From Pseudarthrobacter sulfonivorans (GTDB lineage Bacteria; Actinomycetota; Actinomycetes; Actinomycetales; Micrococcaceae), in assembly GCF_001484605.1 (NCBI RefSeq), contig NZ_CP013747.1, positions 1,860,001 through 1,924,000 of the forward strand: a stretch of DNA of 64,000 bases. Direction: 5' to 3'. Below, in pieces: positions 15,872-25,625 of the stretch. Position 1 is the stretch's first letter. Every line of letters starts with the position of its first letter. The notes under the pieces were generated by a model. The model saw only the letters and a list, made by a program, of their open reading frames with translations. It was not told the origin of the DNA and searched no databases. The position numbers were made by a program, and so were the translations under genes.

Positions 15872-16675
15872 GTGTTCGCCGAGGAGCGCCAGCAGAAGAT
15901 TGCCGAGCTAGTCGCCGGCACCGGCCGGGTCAGTGTGACCATGCTGGCGGAGCGCTTCCGCATCACCACCGAAACCGTCCGCCGCGACCTCGCCACCCTC
16001 GAAACCACCGGCACCGTGCGCCGGGTCCACGGCGGAGCAGTGGCGGCCGACCGCTTCAGCACCACCGAGGAAAGCATCAACGAACGGACCATCCAGCGTC
16101 CGGACCAGAAGATGCGCATCGCGCAGGCGGCCCTGGCCCTGATCCCCCAGGCAACGTCCGGCAGCATCCTGCTCGACGCCGGTTCCACCACCGAAGCGCT
16201 GGCCGACCTCCTCTCCCGGCGCGCCGCCGTCGAGCCTTTCGCAGCGGAACCCCGGCCCGAACTGGTGGTCATCACGCACGCCGTTCCCATTGCAGCGAAG
16301 CTGTCCAGCGCTTCCGGCATCGCCCTGCAGATCCTCGGCGGCCGGGTGCGCGGCCTCACCCAGGCCGCCGTGGGGCAGTCAACAGTGGAGGCCGCGCAGC
16401 GGATGCGCCCGGACATCGCCTTCATCGGCACCAATGGCATCCACCCCACCTTTGGCCTCAGCACACCCGATCCTGAAGAAGCCGCCGTCAAGGCAGCCTT
16501 CGTCCATTCGGCACGCCGCATCGTGGTGCTGGCCGATTCCTCCAAGCTGGACGCAGAAACCCTGGTCCAGTTCGCCTCCCTGAAAGATCTGGACACCTTG
16601 ATTACAGACAGCGAGCCCAACCCCGAACTGGCGGCAGCCCTGACCGAGGCCGGCGTCGACGTGGTGATCGCGTGA
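15872..16675 (+). CDS. fruR: DeoR-family regulator of the fructose PTS operon
   Basis: A 267-aa DeoR/GlpR-type repressor. It has an N-terminal HTH (MLAERFRITTETVRRDLATLETTGTVRRVHGGAV) and a sugar-phosphate-binding domain with the DAGSTTEALA and GTNGIHPTFGLSTPDPEEAAVKAAF motifs. In actinobacteria such proteins repress fruK-fruA and are released by fructose 1-phosphate or a related ester. The GTG at 15872 has GGAGGG upstream. Its stop overlaps the GTG of fruK (GTGA), so regulator and enzymes are made from one coupled transcript and the operon is autoregulated. Confidence 0.9.
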   Translation: MFAEERQQKIAELVAGTGRVSVTMLAERFRITTETVRRDLATLETTGTVRRVHGGAVAADRFSTTEESINERTIQRPDQKMRIAQAALALIPQATSGSILLDAGSTTEALADLLSRRAAVEPFAAEPRPELVVITHAVPIAAKLSSASGIALQILGGRVRGLTQAAVGQSTVEAAQRMRPDIAFIGTNGIHPTFGLSTPDPEEAAVKAAFVHSARRIVVLADSSKLDAETLVQFASLKDLDTLITDSEPNPELAAALTEAGVDVVIA

Positions 16676-17667
16676 TCGTCACCTTCACGGCCAACCCCAG
16701 CCTGGACCGCACGGTGGCCCTGCCCGGACCCCTGGAACGCGGCGAAGTCCAGCGCGCCGTCTCGGTCAGCCAGGAATCCGGCGGCAAGGGCGTCAATGTC
16801 TCCCGCGCCCTGGTTGCCTCCGGCCTGGAGACCATTGCGGTGCTCCCGGGCGCCGACGCTGATCCCGTGCTCGCCGGGCTGCGCCACGATGGCGTGCCGT
16901 TCGCGGCCCTCCCCATCGACGAGCCGCTGCGCACCAACGTGGCGCTCACCGAGCCGGGCGGCGTGACCACCAAGATCAACGAGCCCGGACCGGTGCTGAG
17001 CGAGGACCAGCAGGAAGCCCTGATCAAGCTACTCCTCGAGCGCGCCCGCGGCGCCAGCTGGGTGGTCCTGGCAGGTTCCCTGCCTCCCGGCTTCCCGGCC
17101 GACTTCTACGCCACTGTCACCCGGCGGTTACGGACTGCAGCCGACGGCGGCGCGCCGCTGATCGCCGTCGATTCGTCCGGCGCCCCGCTCGTCGCCGCCG
17201 TAGCTGATGCTTCGGCGGACGGTGTGTCCGGGACACCGGACCTCCTCAAACCCAACGCCGAGGAACTGGCGGAACTGGCTGCTGCAGCCGGGTTCGCCAC
17301 GGCGTCCACCGCAGACGAACTGGAAGCGGATCCGGAGGCTGCCGCAGCGGCCGCCGCCGCCGTCGTGCGTTCCGGTGTGGGTGCTGTGCTGGCAACTCTC
17401 GGATCCAAGGGAGCTGTCCTGGTAACGGCCGACGGCGCGTGGCTGGCCACGCATCCGCCGGTCGCCGCGGTCAGTACTGTCGGCGCGGGCGATTCATCGC
17501 TGGCTGGCTATCTGCTCGCCCACGGCCAGGGCGCCGCCCCGGCCGATTGCCTCCGTCAGGCTGTGGCACATGGTGCCGCCGCCGCTTCGCTGCCGGGTTC
17601 CACTGTTCCGGCAGTCCACCAAACCACCCCGGAAGCCGTAACCATCACGGCCCTTCGAAAGGATTGA
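16672..17667 (+). CDS. fruK: 1-phosphofructokinase
   Basis: A 331-aa PfkB-family kinase that phosphorylates fructose 1-phosphate to fructose 1,6-bisphosphate. It shows TANPSLDRTV at the N-terminus, the GGKGVNVSRAL substrate motif, and the STVGAGDSSLAGYL signature with the catalytic Asp at the C-terminal end. An internal Ala-rich stretch (residues 219-228) extends one helix. It overlaps the regulator upstream and is followed 3 nt later by fruA, whose product supplies its substrate. Confidence 0.94.
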   Translation: MIVTFTANPSLDRTVALPGPLERGEVQRAVSVSQESGGKGVNVSRALVASGLETIAVLPGADADPVLAGLRHDGVPFAALPIDEPLRTNVALTEPGGVTTKINEPGPVLSEDQQEALIKLLLERARGASWVVLAGSLPPGFPADFYATVTRRLRTAADGGAPLIAVDSSGAPLVAAVADASADGVSGTPDLLKPNAEELAELAAAAGFATASTADELEADPEAAAAAAAAVVRSGVGAVLATLGSKGAVLVTADGAWLATHPPVAAVSTVGAGDSSLAGYLLAHGQGAAPADCLRQAVAHGAAAASLPGSTVPAVHQTTPEAVTITALRKD

Positions 17668-17669
17668 CA

Positions 17670-19697
17670 GTGACTCAGCTCATCACCACCGAACTGGTCG
17701 AGCTCGACCAGAACCTGGGCACCTCGCCCGAGGACGTGATCCGGCACCTGGCCAGCAAAGTTGCTGCCACCGGCCGCGCGTCAGAAGTTGAAGGCCTCTT
17801 CGCCGACGCCTTCGCCCGCGAGCAGAAGACAGCGACCGGCATCCCGGGCGGCATTGCCATCCCGCACTGCCGCTCAGCCGCCGTCCTCGAACCCACGCTG
17901 GCCATGGCCCGCCTTAACCCCAAGGTGGACTTCGGCGCCAAGGACGGCCCGGCGGACCTGATCTTCTTCATCGCCGCCCCCGAAGGCGCGGACCAGGAGC
18001 ACCTGAAGCTGCTGTCCAAGCTGGCCCGGTCCCTGATCAAAAAGGACTTCACTGCCGCGCTACGTGCGGCGTCTTCCCGCGAGGAAATCGTGGAACTCGT
18101 GGACGGCGCTTTGGCGGACAAGCCGGCAGCCCACGCGTCTGCTGCATCTGTCGATGCGACTGCAGCTGGCGCCGCTGCTGCCGCCAGTGGGTCTGCAGCC
18201 CGGCCGAAGCGCCTGGTGGCCGTAACCGCGTGCCCCACAGGCATCGCCCACACGTACATGGCGGCCGATTCACTGGTTGCCGCTGCCCAGGAAATGGGTG
18301 TGGACCTGCAGGTGGAAACCCAGGGTTCCTCCGGCGCCAAGCCGCTGGACCCGGCCGTCATTGCTGCCGCTGACGCCGTGATTTTCGCGGTGGACGTGGA
18401 CGTCCGCGGCAAGGAGCGCTTTGCCGGCAAGCCCGTCATCAATGCGCCCGTCAAGCGCGGCATCGACGAGCCCGCCAAGATGGTCCAGGAGGCTCTCGCT
18501 GCCGCTGACAATCCGAATGCGCGCCGCGTCCCCCACTTCGGGGCGGAGGAACAGGCTGAGAACGAGGCCACCGAAAAGGGCGAGCACATCGGCCAGAAGC
18601 TGAAGAAAGCGTTGCTCACCGGTGTCAGCTACATGATTCCGTTTGTGGCCGGTGGCGGTCTGCTGATCGCCCTGGGCTTCCTGCTGGGCGGTTACGACAT
18701 CACGGGCGTCGCTGACAAGGTGGTGGTGGAGAACAACTTCGGCAACCTGCCCGAGGGCGGACTCGCGATCTACCTCGGCGCGGTCATGTTCAAGATCGGT
18801 GCCCTGTCCATGGGCTTCCTAGTGCCCGCCCTGGCCGGCTACATCGCCTACGCGATTGCCGACCGTCCGGGCATTGCGCCCGGTTTTGTTGCCGGCGCCG
18901 TAGCGGGGTTCATGGGTGCAGGCTTCCTCGGCGGCATCGTCGGCGGCCTGCTGGCGGGCTACATGGCCCACTTGATCGGGACCTGGCAGGTTCCGCGGTG
19001 GCTCCGTGGCCTGATGCCTGTGGTGATCATCCCGCTGCTGGCCTCCATCTTTGCGTCCGGCCTGATGTTCCTGGTCCTCGGCGGTCCCATCGCCGGTCTT
19101 ACGGCAGCGCTCAACGGCTGGCTCTCGGGCATGACCGGCGCCTCAGCCGTTGTCCTCGGAATCATCCTTGGCCTCATGATGTGCTTTGACCTCGGCGGCC
19201 CTGTCAACAAGGTTGCGTACGCGTTTGCTGTTGCCGGTCTGAGCGCCGGCAGCGCCACCAACCAGGCACCGTGGCAGATCATGGCGACCGTGATGGCTGC
19301 CGGCATGGTGCCGCCGCTGGCGATGGCCCTCGCCACCGTGCTCGACAAGAAGCTATTCAGCCTGGCCGAGCGTGAAAACGGCAAAGCAGCCTGGCTGCTG
19401 GGCGCGTCCTTCATCTCCGAAGGGGCCATCCCCTTCGCCGCGGCCGACCCGCTGCGCGTCATCCCCGCCAGCATGGTGGGCGGTGCCCTCACCGGCGCTC
19501 TCTGCATGGCCACCGGCGTCACCTCGCAGGCACCCCACGGCGGTATCTTCGTATTCTTCGCCATCGGCAACCTGGTGATGTTCGTCGTCGCCATCCTGGC
19601 CGGAACCGTGGTCAGCGCGCTGGCAGTCATCGCCCTCAAACGCTGGGCCGCCGCCAAGCCCGCTGCTACCGTGGAGTCCGTTCCCGCAACGGTCTGA
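17670..19697 (+). CDS. fruA: fructose-specific PTS enzyme IIABC
   Basis: A 675-aa fused permease that imports fructose with phosphorylation to fructose 1-phosphate. Domain order is EIIA (about 1-145, phosphoryl His near residue 66 in GIAIPHCRS), an Ala-rich linker, EIIB (about 175-275, Cys in ACPTGIAHTY), then the membrane EIIC domain starting at GEHIGQKLKKALLTGVSYMIPFV. The GTG at 17670 has GAAAGGA ahead of it; the longer in-frame extension upstream is antisense-like noise inside fruK. HPr, its phosphate donor, is encoded next. Confidence 0.95.
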   Translation: MTQLITTELVELDQNLGTSPEDVIRHLASKVAATGRASEVEGLFADAFAREQKTATGIPGGIAIPHCRSAAVLEPTLAMARLNPKVDFGAKDGPADLIFFIAAPEGADQEHLKLLSKLARSLIKKDFTAALRAASSREEIVELVDGALADKPAAHASAASVDATAAGAAAAASGSAARPKRLVAVTACPTGIAHTYMAADSLVAAAQEMGVDLQVETQGSSGAKPLDPAVIAAADAVIFAVDVDVRGKERFAGKPVINAPVKRGIDEPAKMVQEALAAADNPNARRVPHFGAEEQAENEATEKGEHIGQKLKKALLTGVSYMIPFVAGGGLLIALGFLLGGYDITGVADKVVVENNFGNLPEGGLAIYLGAVMFKIGALSMGFLVPALAGYIAYAIADRPGIAPGFVAGAVAGFMGAGFLGGIVGGLLAGYMAHLIGTWQVPRWLRGLMPVVIIPLLASIFASGLMFLVLGGPIAGLTAALNGWLSGMTGASAVVLGIILGLMMCFDLGGPVNKVAYAFAVAGLSAGSATNQAPWQIMATVMAAGMVPPLAMALATVLDKKLFSLAERENGKAAWLLGASFISEGAIPFAAADPLRVIPASMVGGALTGALCMATGVTSQAPHGGIFVFFAIGNLVMFVVAILAGTVVSALAVIALKRWAAAKPAATVESVPATV

Positions 19698-19763
19698 CCC
19701 GGCCTTACCAAACAACGATTCACGGCGCTGAACCTACTGGCGCCGAAAGAAAAAGGAGCAAGA

Positions 19764-20042
19764 ATGTCAGAACGCACCGCAACCGTCGCCAGCCGAGTAG
19801 GCCTGCACGCCCGCCCCGCCGCCATCTTTGCGGAGGCCGCCGGCGAGTTCGACCTGGACATCACCATCGCCCGCGAAGGCGAGCCGGTCGATGAGGCAAT
19901 GGACGCCGCGAGCATCCTGTCCCTCATGAGCCTGGGTGCCGCCCACGGCGACGTTGTGGTGCTCCGCGCCGAAGGTACCGGCGCGGATGACGCCCTGGCG
20001 CGTCTGGTCCAGATCCTGGAAACGGATCACGACGCCGAGTAA
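19764..20042 (+). CDS. ptsH: phosphocarrier protein HPr
   Basis: A 92-aa HPr with the phosphorylation site GLHARPA (His15) and the region around DAASILSLMSLGA that corresponds to the regulatory serine helix of HPr proteins. It relays phosphate from enzyme I to the EIIA domain of FruA. The AAAAAGGAG before the ATG is strong. It is the last gene of the fructose operon, followed by a large terminator. Enzyme I is not in the window. Confidence 0.95.
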   Translation: MSERTATVASRVGLHARPAAIFAEAAGEFDLDITIAREGEPVDEAMDAASILSLMSLGAAHGDVVVLRAEGTGADDALARLVQILETDHDAE

Positions 20043-20053
20043 ACACCTTGACG

Positions 20054-20111
20054 CCAGCGGCCGCCGTCGCGCCTGTCCCCTCTTTGGGGAAGGTACGACG
20101 GCGGCCGCTGG
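20054..20111. terminator. bidirectional terminator between ptsH and the convergent SRPBCC gene
   Basis: Sixteen-bp perfect arms (20054-20069 and 20096-20111) enclose a loop with a smaller CCCC/GGGG hairpin. It lies between convergent genes and ends 3 nt before the stop codon of the minus-strand gene, so it can serve both directions. Confidence 0.75.
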
Positions 20112-20114
20112 TTC

Positions 20115-20546
20115 TTAAGCGCGTTCGGCGATCTTCTTGACGTCCGCCACGAGCATGTCCCACATGCCCTTGGAGTGCTCCGCCGCGTCTTCGTTGGCGT
20201 TGTTGTCCTGCGAGAGCGTGAGCGTTGTTGCACCGTCCTGGTCCTCGAGGGTCCAGGTGAGCGTGTGGTAATTTTCCGGCTTGTCCTCTTCGCCGCCCAG
20301 CGGACTGAAGTGCGTGTGGACCAGCTTGCGGCCGGGATCTACCTCGAGGATCTTGCCCTTGTCTTCGTAGGGTTTGCCTTCCCACTCGCCGCGCCACGCG
20401 ATGGGGCTACCCTCCGTCCAATCCGTCTCCAGGTCTGCGCCGAACATAAATTCCTTCACGGCGGCTGGATCGGTGATGACCTTCCAGACGCGGTCCGCCG
20501 GAGCATCAATGGTGATGGTGGATGTGGCTACGAGGTTCACGGGCAC
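20115..20546 (-). CDS. SRPBCC (AHSA1-like) domain protein
   Basis: A 143-aa START/SRPBCC-fold protein (ATSTITIDAPADRVWKVITDPAAVKEFMFGADLETDWTEG, then WTLEDQDGATTLTLSQDNN). These proteins form a deep cavity for a hydrophobic ligand; the AHSA1-like subgroup is often of unknown function. The start is the GTG at 20546, which shares its G with the TAG of the upstream methyltransferase and has AAGGAGG 7 nt ahead. The coupled pair suggests that the methyltransferase and the binding protein act on the same small molecule, but this is inference. Confidence 0.82.
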   Translation of the reverse strand: MPVNLVATSTITIDAPADRVWKVITDPAAVKEFMFGADLETDWTEGSPIAWRGEWEGKPYEDKGKILEVDPGRKLVHTHFSPLGGEEDKPENYHTLTWTLEDQDGATTLTLSQDNNANEDAAEHSKGMWDMLVADVKKIAERA

Positions 20547-21391
20547 TACCGGGCCTCCTTGGCCGTCAAGAGCAGATATTCCCATTCCATTTGCCATACG
20601 GCATCACCGTGGGCCTCGCCAAACGAATCGGCCAGTTCGGTGAGGGCTTTGTCCAGGGCCTGTGCCTTGTCCTGGTCGTCGCCGATGAACTTGTAGACCG
20701 AGATGGTGGGACCGTAGTGGGACTTGAAGTACCGCAGGAAGTCCTCCGGCTGGTGGAAACTGCGGATGGCCAGCGTGCGCTTTTTCGCCTGGATATCGGT
20801 GATCCTGTCGCCGAAGAGTTCCCGCACGTGGTCTTCGCTGCCCCACAGCGGGGGCGGCTGGGCTCCGGGCGGGGGCGGCGGCGCGAACGGCTTCATGGTG
20901 GCAAACATCCTTCCGATGAACCCTTCGGGCGTCCAGTTGAGCAGGCCGATGGTGCCGCCGGGTTTGCACACCCGCACAATTTCGTCCGCGCCGGCCTGAT
21001 GGTGCGGAGCGAACATCACGCCCAGGCAGGACGTGACCACGTCAAATGAATCGTCCTCGAACGGCAGCGCCTCGGCGTCACCTTCCACCCATTCAAGCCC
21101 GACGCCGCGATCGGCAGCCTGCCGGCGGCCGGCGTCGAACAACTCCGGCGTGAGGTCGCTGGCCACCACATGGGCACCCATCATGGCCGCAGGGATGGCC
21201 GCGTTGCCGGCACCGGCAGCCACGTCCAAAACGTGCTGCTTCGGCTTGATTCCGCAGGCATCAACCAGAATGGCCCCGAGATCCTGTACCAGCTCACTGG
21301 CCAGTGCAGGGTAGTCCCCCGAGGCCCACATGGCCCGGTGCTTTTGCTTCAATGCCCGGTCTGCCTCGTCTACGTCCGCTTTGTCATTCAT
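20546..21391 (-). CDS. class I SAM-dependent methyltransferase (UbiE-like)
   Basis: A 281-aa methyltransferase. The SAM-binding motif I is VLDVAAGAGNAAIPAA, motif II region is HVVASDLTPELFDAGRRQA, and EGDAEALPFEDDSFDVVTSCLGVMF is the post-I/II stretch typical of UbiE/COQ5-type enzymes. A Pro-rich loop (PFAPPPPPGAQPPPLWG) is a distinctive insertion. The ATG at 21391 is preceded by AGAGGGG. It ends in a 1-nt overlap with the SRPBCC gene. The substrate is unknown, and menaquinone methylation is only a loose analogy. Confidence 0.82.
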   Translation of the reverse strand: MNDKADVDEADRALKQKHRAMWASGDYPALASELVQDLGAILVDACGIKPKQHVLDVAAGAGNAAIPAAMMGAHVVASDLTPELFDAGRRQAADRGVGLEWVEGDAEALPFEDDSFDVVTSCLGVMFAPHHQAGADEIVRVCKPGGTIGLLNWTPEGFIGRMFATMKPFAPPPPPGAQPPPLWGSEDHVRELFGDRITDIQAKKRTLAIRSFHQPEDFLRYFKSHYGPTISVYKFIGDDQDKAQALDKALTELADSFGEAHGDAVWQMEWEYLLLTAKEAR

Positions 21392-21651
21392 GGTGGCACC
21401 CCTCTTCTTTGACAGGCTTTTTCCTTGACAGGTTTCGAGTGACAGCATGCTGTTGCACAGGGCTGCAATGCGACCCATTGTGGCCGCAGCGGGGCGGGCT
21501 GTAAAGCGTCTGGGGCTAGGGCTCGGCGCGGAAGCAAGCAAACTTAGGGTTTCCTTGTGTTTCCCCAACCCCGGAATTAGCGTGGAAGCCTGACCAGCCA
21601 TTACGGCGCTACGGCATCCAGGATTTCCCGGTCCCGGTGAAGGAGGACGAC

Positions 21652-21918
21652 ATGCCCGGCAAAAAGAACCCGAGCCTGAAAGATCCTGAACTCTACGAGG
21701 AACTGCGCGAGGACGGCGCGTCCAAGCAGAAAGCCGCCCGTATCTCGAACGCGGCCGCCAAGAAAGGCCGCTCCGCGGTGGGCCGCAAGGGCGGGAAATC
21801 CGGCGACTACGACGACTGGACCGTCGCGCAACTCAAGGCCAAAGCCAAGGAAATAGGCCTCACCGGCTACTCAGCCAAAAAGAAGAGCGAGCTTATCTCC
21901 GCCCTGCGGAACTCCTAG
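21652..21918 (+). CDS. small basic protein with SAP/Rho-N-like C-terminus (DUF7218-like)
   Basis: An 88-aa lysine-rich protein. Residues about 1-50 ([33 protein letters not shown]) resemble a small domain common in actinobacteria. The C-terminal 35 residues ([35 protein letters not shown]) have the helix-turn-helix pattern of SAP or Rho N-terminal motifs, which bind nucleic acids. The start is the ATG at 21652 with GAAGGAGG 5 nt ahead. It lies next to the Ku gene, so a DNA-related role is plausible but not shown. Confidence 0.75.
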   Translation: MPGKKNPSLKDPELYEELREDGASKQKAARISNAAAKKGRSAVGRKGGKSGDYDDWTVAQLKAKAKEIGLTGYSAKKKSELISALRNS

Positions 21919-21990
21919 GCGGCTGCCATCCCCACCAACACAGCGTGTTCGCGGCCTACGCATTCCAGGTCCGGTTTTGCGCGGACGGCC

Positions 21991-23025
21991 TCAAGCACCC
22001 TTTCGCGCCCGCGTGGTGGTGGCCTTCGCCGCAGGCTTCGCGGCGGCGGTTTTGGTTTCGGAGGACTTCGCAGCAGCCGTCTTGGCATTCGTTGTCCTCG
22101 TCCCCGCAGTCTTGGCACCGGCTTTGGCGGGAGTCTTCCCGCCGGAACTGTCGGCACTTTCTCCTGTGCCGGCGTCGTCCGCGTCCCCGGAGGCCGCGTC
22201 CTCAGCGTCCGCATCCTCAGAGGCGGCAGGCTTCCCGCCGCCGCGCTTCCGCTCCAGGCTGCGCTTCAGCGCCTCCATCAGGTCGATGACCTCGCCGTTG
22301 CCGCCCTCACCCGCTTCCGCGCCGAACGTTTCGTCGGTATCGAGCGAATCGCCCTTCTCCAGCTTGGCCTCGATGAGCTTCCGGAGCTGCATCTGGTAGT
22401 CATCGGTGAAGTGCTCGGGTTCGAAATCCGCGGCCATGGATTCCACGAGGGCGGCGGACATTTCGCGTTCCTGGGCGGAAATCCGGATGGACGTGTCCAG
22501 CGCAGGGAAGCTGGCCTCCCGGACCTCGTCGGGCCACAGCAGGGACTGCAGCACGAGCACCTCGTCCTTGATGCGCAGCGCCCCCAGCCGGGTCTTCTCG
22601 CGCAGGGCGAACTGGACGATGGCCACACGGTCCGTATCCTCGAGCGCCCGGCGCAGCAGGACGTAGGCCTTGGGCGACTTGGAATCCGGCTCGAGGTAGT
22701 AGCTCTTCTCGAACATCATCGGTTCCAGCTGCTCCGACGGGACAAACTGGACCACCTCGATCTCGTGGCTGTTCTCCGCCGGGATGGATTTGAGCTCATC
22801 CTTGGACAGGACCACCGTCCGGCCCTCGTCCTCAAACGCCTTGTCGATGTCCGAATAGTCGATGATTTTGCTGCACACCTCACAGCGTCGCTGGTACCGG
22901 ATCCGGCCGCCGTCGGCGCTGTGGACCTGGTGGAGGCTGATGTCGTGGTCCTCGGTGGCGCTGTAGACCTTCACGGGCACGTTGACCAGGCCGAACGCGA
23001 TGGCACCTTTCCAGATGGCTCTCAT
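21991..23025 (-). CDS. ku: Ku protein for non-homologous end joining
   Basis: A 344-aa bacterial Ku with the typical start MRAIWKGAIAFGLVNVPVKVY and a full Ku core to about residue 250 (including RCEVCSKIIDYSDI and PDEVREASFPALD). A long C-terminal tail of Ala/Lys/Thr/Ser repeats follows (KTAAAKSSETKTAAAKPAAK), like the basic tails that help Ku thread along DNA. It forms a ring on double-strand ends and recruits LigD. The gene is divergent from ligD, 40 bp apart, a compact two-gene repair locus. Confidence 0.95.
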   Translation of the reverse strand: MRAIWKGAIAFGLVNVPVKVYSATEDHDISLHQVHSADGGRIRYQRRCEVCSKIIDYSDIDKAFEDEGRTVVLSKDELKSIPAENSHEIEVVQFVPSEQLEPMMFEKSYYLEPDSKSPKAYVLLRRALEDTDRVAIVQFALREKTRLGALRIKDEVLVLQSLLWPDEVREASFPALDTSIRISAQEREMSAALVESMAADFEPEHFTDDYQMQLRKLIEAKLEKGDSLDTDETFGAEAGEGGNGEVIDLMEALKRSLERKRGGGKPAASEDADAEDAASGDADDAGTGESADSSGGKTPAKAGAKTAGTRTTNAKTAAAKSSETKTAAAKPAAKATTTRARKGA

Positions 23026-23065
23026 CCCTCAAGTGAACATCACCCGGGGCCGGAGGTGAAGACCC

Positions 23066-25591
23066 ATGGCCGGGCCTAAAGAGCGCGTCAGGGTCGCGGG
23101 GCGGGAACTGACCCTCACCAACCTGGACAAAATCATCTACCCGGAGACCGGCACCACCAAGGCCGATGTCCTGGCCTATTACGCCGCCGTGGCCCATTTT
23201 CTGATTCCCGCCGCGGCCAACCGGCCCGCCACCCGCAAGCGTTGGGTCAACGGCGTGGGCACCGCCGGGCATCCCGGCGAGGTGTTTTTCCAGAAGAACC
23301 TGGAGGATTCAGCGCCGGGCTGGCTCCCCCGCGCCGCCATCACGCACAAGGACCGGACCATCTACTACCCGATGGTGAACGATCCCGCCACGCTCACCTG
23401 GTTCGGCCAGATCAATTCGCTGGAAATCCATGTCCCCCAGTGGCAGGTGGACTCCCACGGCAAGCAGCTGAACCCGGACCGCCTGGTCCTGGACCTCGAT
23501 CCCGGCGACGGTGCCGGACTTGAGGAATGCGCCGAGGTTGCCCTTCTGGCTCGCGCCATCCTGCAGGACGTGGGCCTGGAACCGGTGCCGGTGACCAGCG
23601 GCAGCAAGGGCATCCACCTCTACGCGGGCCTGGATGGCACGCAGACCTCCGACCAGATCTCGGACTTTGCGCACGAACTGGCCCGGGCGCTGGAAGCGGA
23701 CCACCCGGATCTTGCCGTGAGCGACATGAAAAAGACGCTGCGCAAAGGCAAGGTGCTGGTGGACTGGAGCCAGAACAGCGCCGCAAAGACCACCATCGTG
23801 CCGTACTCCCTGCGCGGCCGCCTCACGCCCACGGTGGCCGCCCCGCGGACCTGGCAGGAGATCGGGTCTCCCAAACTGCAGCACCTCGACTACACAGCTG
23901 TGCTGCGCCGGGTCAAGGCGGGCAAGGACCCGTTCGCCGCCGTCGCCAGCGGTGCCGGGCACCCTGGGGACGCCGGGAACCCCAGGGCGAAGACGGACGA
24001 CGGCGGCGCGCACGCCCGACTGGAGCGGTACCGGTCGATGCGGGACCCTAACGCGACGCCTGAGCCGTTCTCCGGCGCCTCCGGAAATGGGGATACTTTC
24101 GTGATCCAGGAGCACCACGCGAGCAGGCTCCACTTCGACTTCCGGCTGGAGCACGAGGGGGTGCTGGTGTCGTGGGCCCTGCCGAAGGGCGTCCCGGAAT
24201 CCGGCGGGAAGAACCACCTGGCGGTCCAGACCGAGGACCACCCCTTGGACTACGCCACGTTTGAGGGCACCATTCCCAAAGGCCAGTACGGCGCCGGCGA
24301 AGTCACTATCTGGGACCACGGCACGTATGAACTGGAGAAATGGATCAACGGCCGGGAGGTCATCGCCACGCTGACCGGCGCCGAGGGCGGCGGCCTGGGC
24401 GGCACCAAAAAGTTCGCCCTCATCCACACCGGCCGCGGGCAGGGCAGGGATTCCGAAGGACAATGGCTCATCCACCTGATGGACAAGGACCACCACACCT
24501 TTCATCCGCGGCGGGCTCCGGTGGAGGATGAACCGGCGGAGGGTGAGCCGGCGGCGGATTCGGCGGCGGACGCTTCCGGGGCTGAGCCTGCCGCGGACGT
24601 TTCCCCGGCCGCTGCCGCGCCTTCCCCACTGCGTGCTGAAGATTTCGGCCCCATGATGGCAACGTCCGGGTCCGCCGCCGACCTGCACGGCAGCGACTGG
24701 CAGTTCGAACTGAAGTGGGACGGCGTGCGTGGCCTGCTGGTCGCGGACGAAAAGAAAATCCGGATCTTCAGCCGAAACGGCATCGACGTCACCACAACCT
24801 ACCCCGAACTGACGGACCGGACCTGCTGGCCGGCGGGCCCGTTCGTCGCCGACGGCGAGATTATCGCCGTCGGGCCTTCCGGCAAACCCGATTTCGGGCT
24901 GCTCCAGGGCCGCATGAAACTGACCCGGCCCGCCGACGTCGCCAAAGCCCGCGCAGCAATCCCTGTCCGGCTGATGCTTTTTGACCTGCTGTCCGACGGC
25001 GGAGAGGACCTTCGCCGGCTGCCTTTCGCGAAGCGGCGGCTGCGGCTGGAGGAGTTCCATCACCCGTCGGAGTGTCCCGTGGAGCTGTCCGCCGTCCTGG
25101 ACGAGAGGATCGAGCACATCCTGGAGAGCGCGCAGGAGCTGGGGCTCGAGGGCGTGATGGCCAAGCGGACCGACAGCCGCTACGTCAGCGGGCAGCGGAC
25201 CCGGACGTGGATCAAGATCAAGCTGGAACAGACCCAGGAAGTGGTGGTGGGCGGTTGGCGGCCAGGCAAGGGCGGGCGGCAAGGTTCGGTGGGTTCGTTG
25301 CTGGTGGGCATCCCCGACGGCAACAAGCTGCGGTACGTGGGCCGGGTGGGCAGCGGGTTCAGCATGCGCGAACTGGAGGAACTCCGCCAGAAGGTGGACG
25401 ATCTGGCGCGCAAGACGTCACCGTTCGATGACGTTCCCCGCGAGGATGCCTCGGACGCCCATTGGGTGACGCCACGGCTGGTCGGCGAGGTGACCTTCGG
25501 CCAGTGGACCGGGAGCGGGAAGCTCAGGCATCCGGTTTGGCGGGGCTGGCGGCTGGACAAGACCGCTGACGAAGTGGTGCCGGAGGGCTGA
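23066..25591 (+). CDS. ligD: multifunctional ATP-dependent DNA ligase LigD
   Basis: An 841-aa end-joining enzyme with domain order polymerase, phosphoesterase, ligase, as in mycobacteria. The primase-polymerase domain (about 1-300) has LDLDPGDG with the metal-binding Asp pair and SGSKGIHLY. The 3'-phosphoesterase domain begins near residue 344 (FVIQEHHASRLHFDFRLEHEG). The ligase domain has the adenylated Lys in ELKWDGVRG near residue 550 and ends with an OB fold. Ala/Glu-rich linkers join the domains. GGAGG precedes the ATG at 23066. It works with the divergent Ku. Confidence 0.95.
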   Translation: MAGPKERVRVAGRELTLTNLDKIIYPETGTTKADVLAYYAAVAHFLIPAAANRPATRKRWVNGVGTAGHPGEVFFQKNLEDSAPGWLPRAAITHKDRTIYYPMVNDPATLTWFGQINSLEIHVPQWQVDSHGKQLNPDRLVLDLDPGDGAGLEECAEVALLARAILQDVGLEPVPVTSGSKGIHLYAGLDGTQTSDQISDFAHELARALEADHPDLAVSDMKKTLRKGKVLVDWSQNSAAKTTIVPYSLRGRLTPTVAAPRTWQEIGSPKLQHLDYTAVLRRVKAGKDPFAAVASGAGHPGDAGNPRAKTDDGGAHARLERYRSMRDPNATPEPFSGASGNGDTFVIQEHHASRLHFDFRLEHEGVLVSWALPKGVPESGGKNHLAVQTEDHPLDYATFEGTIPKGQYGAGEVTIWDHGTYELEKWINGREVIATLTGAEGGGLGGTKKFALIHTGRGQGRDSEGQWLIHLMDKDHHTFHPRRAPVEDEPAEGEPAADSAADASGAEPAADVSPAAAAPSPLRAEDFGPMMATSGSAADLHGSDWQFELKWDGVRGLLVADEKKIRIFSRNGIDVTTTYPELTDRTCWPAGPFVADGEIIAVGPSGKPDFGLLQGRMKLTRPADVAKARAAIPVRLMLFDLLSDGGEDLRRLPFAKRRLRLEEFHHPSECPVELSAVLDERIEHILESAQELGLEGVMAKRTDSRYVSGQRTRTWIKIKLEQTQEVVVGGWRPGKGGRQGSVGSLLVGIPDGNKLRYVGRVGSGFSMRELEELRQKVDDLARKTSPFDDVPREDASDAHWVTPRLVGEVTFGQWTGSGKLRHPVWRGWRLDKTADEVVPEG

Positions 25592-25625
25592 TGACGCTGC
25601 GTTGGCGACGCGCAAATTTTCCCGG

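Noticed and set aside
23309..25282. A 657-aa minus-strand open frame within ligD
   Set aside because: Antisense to a gene with three recognised catalytic domains.
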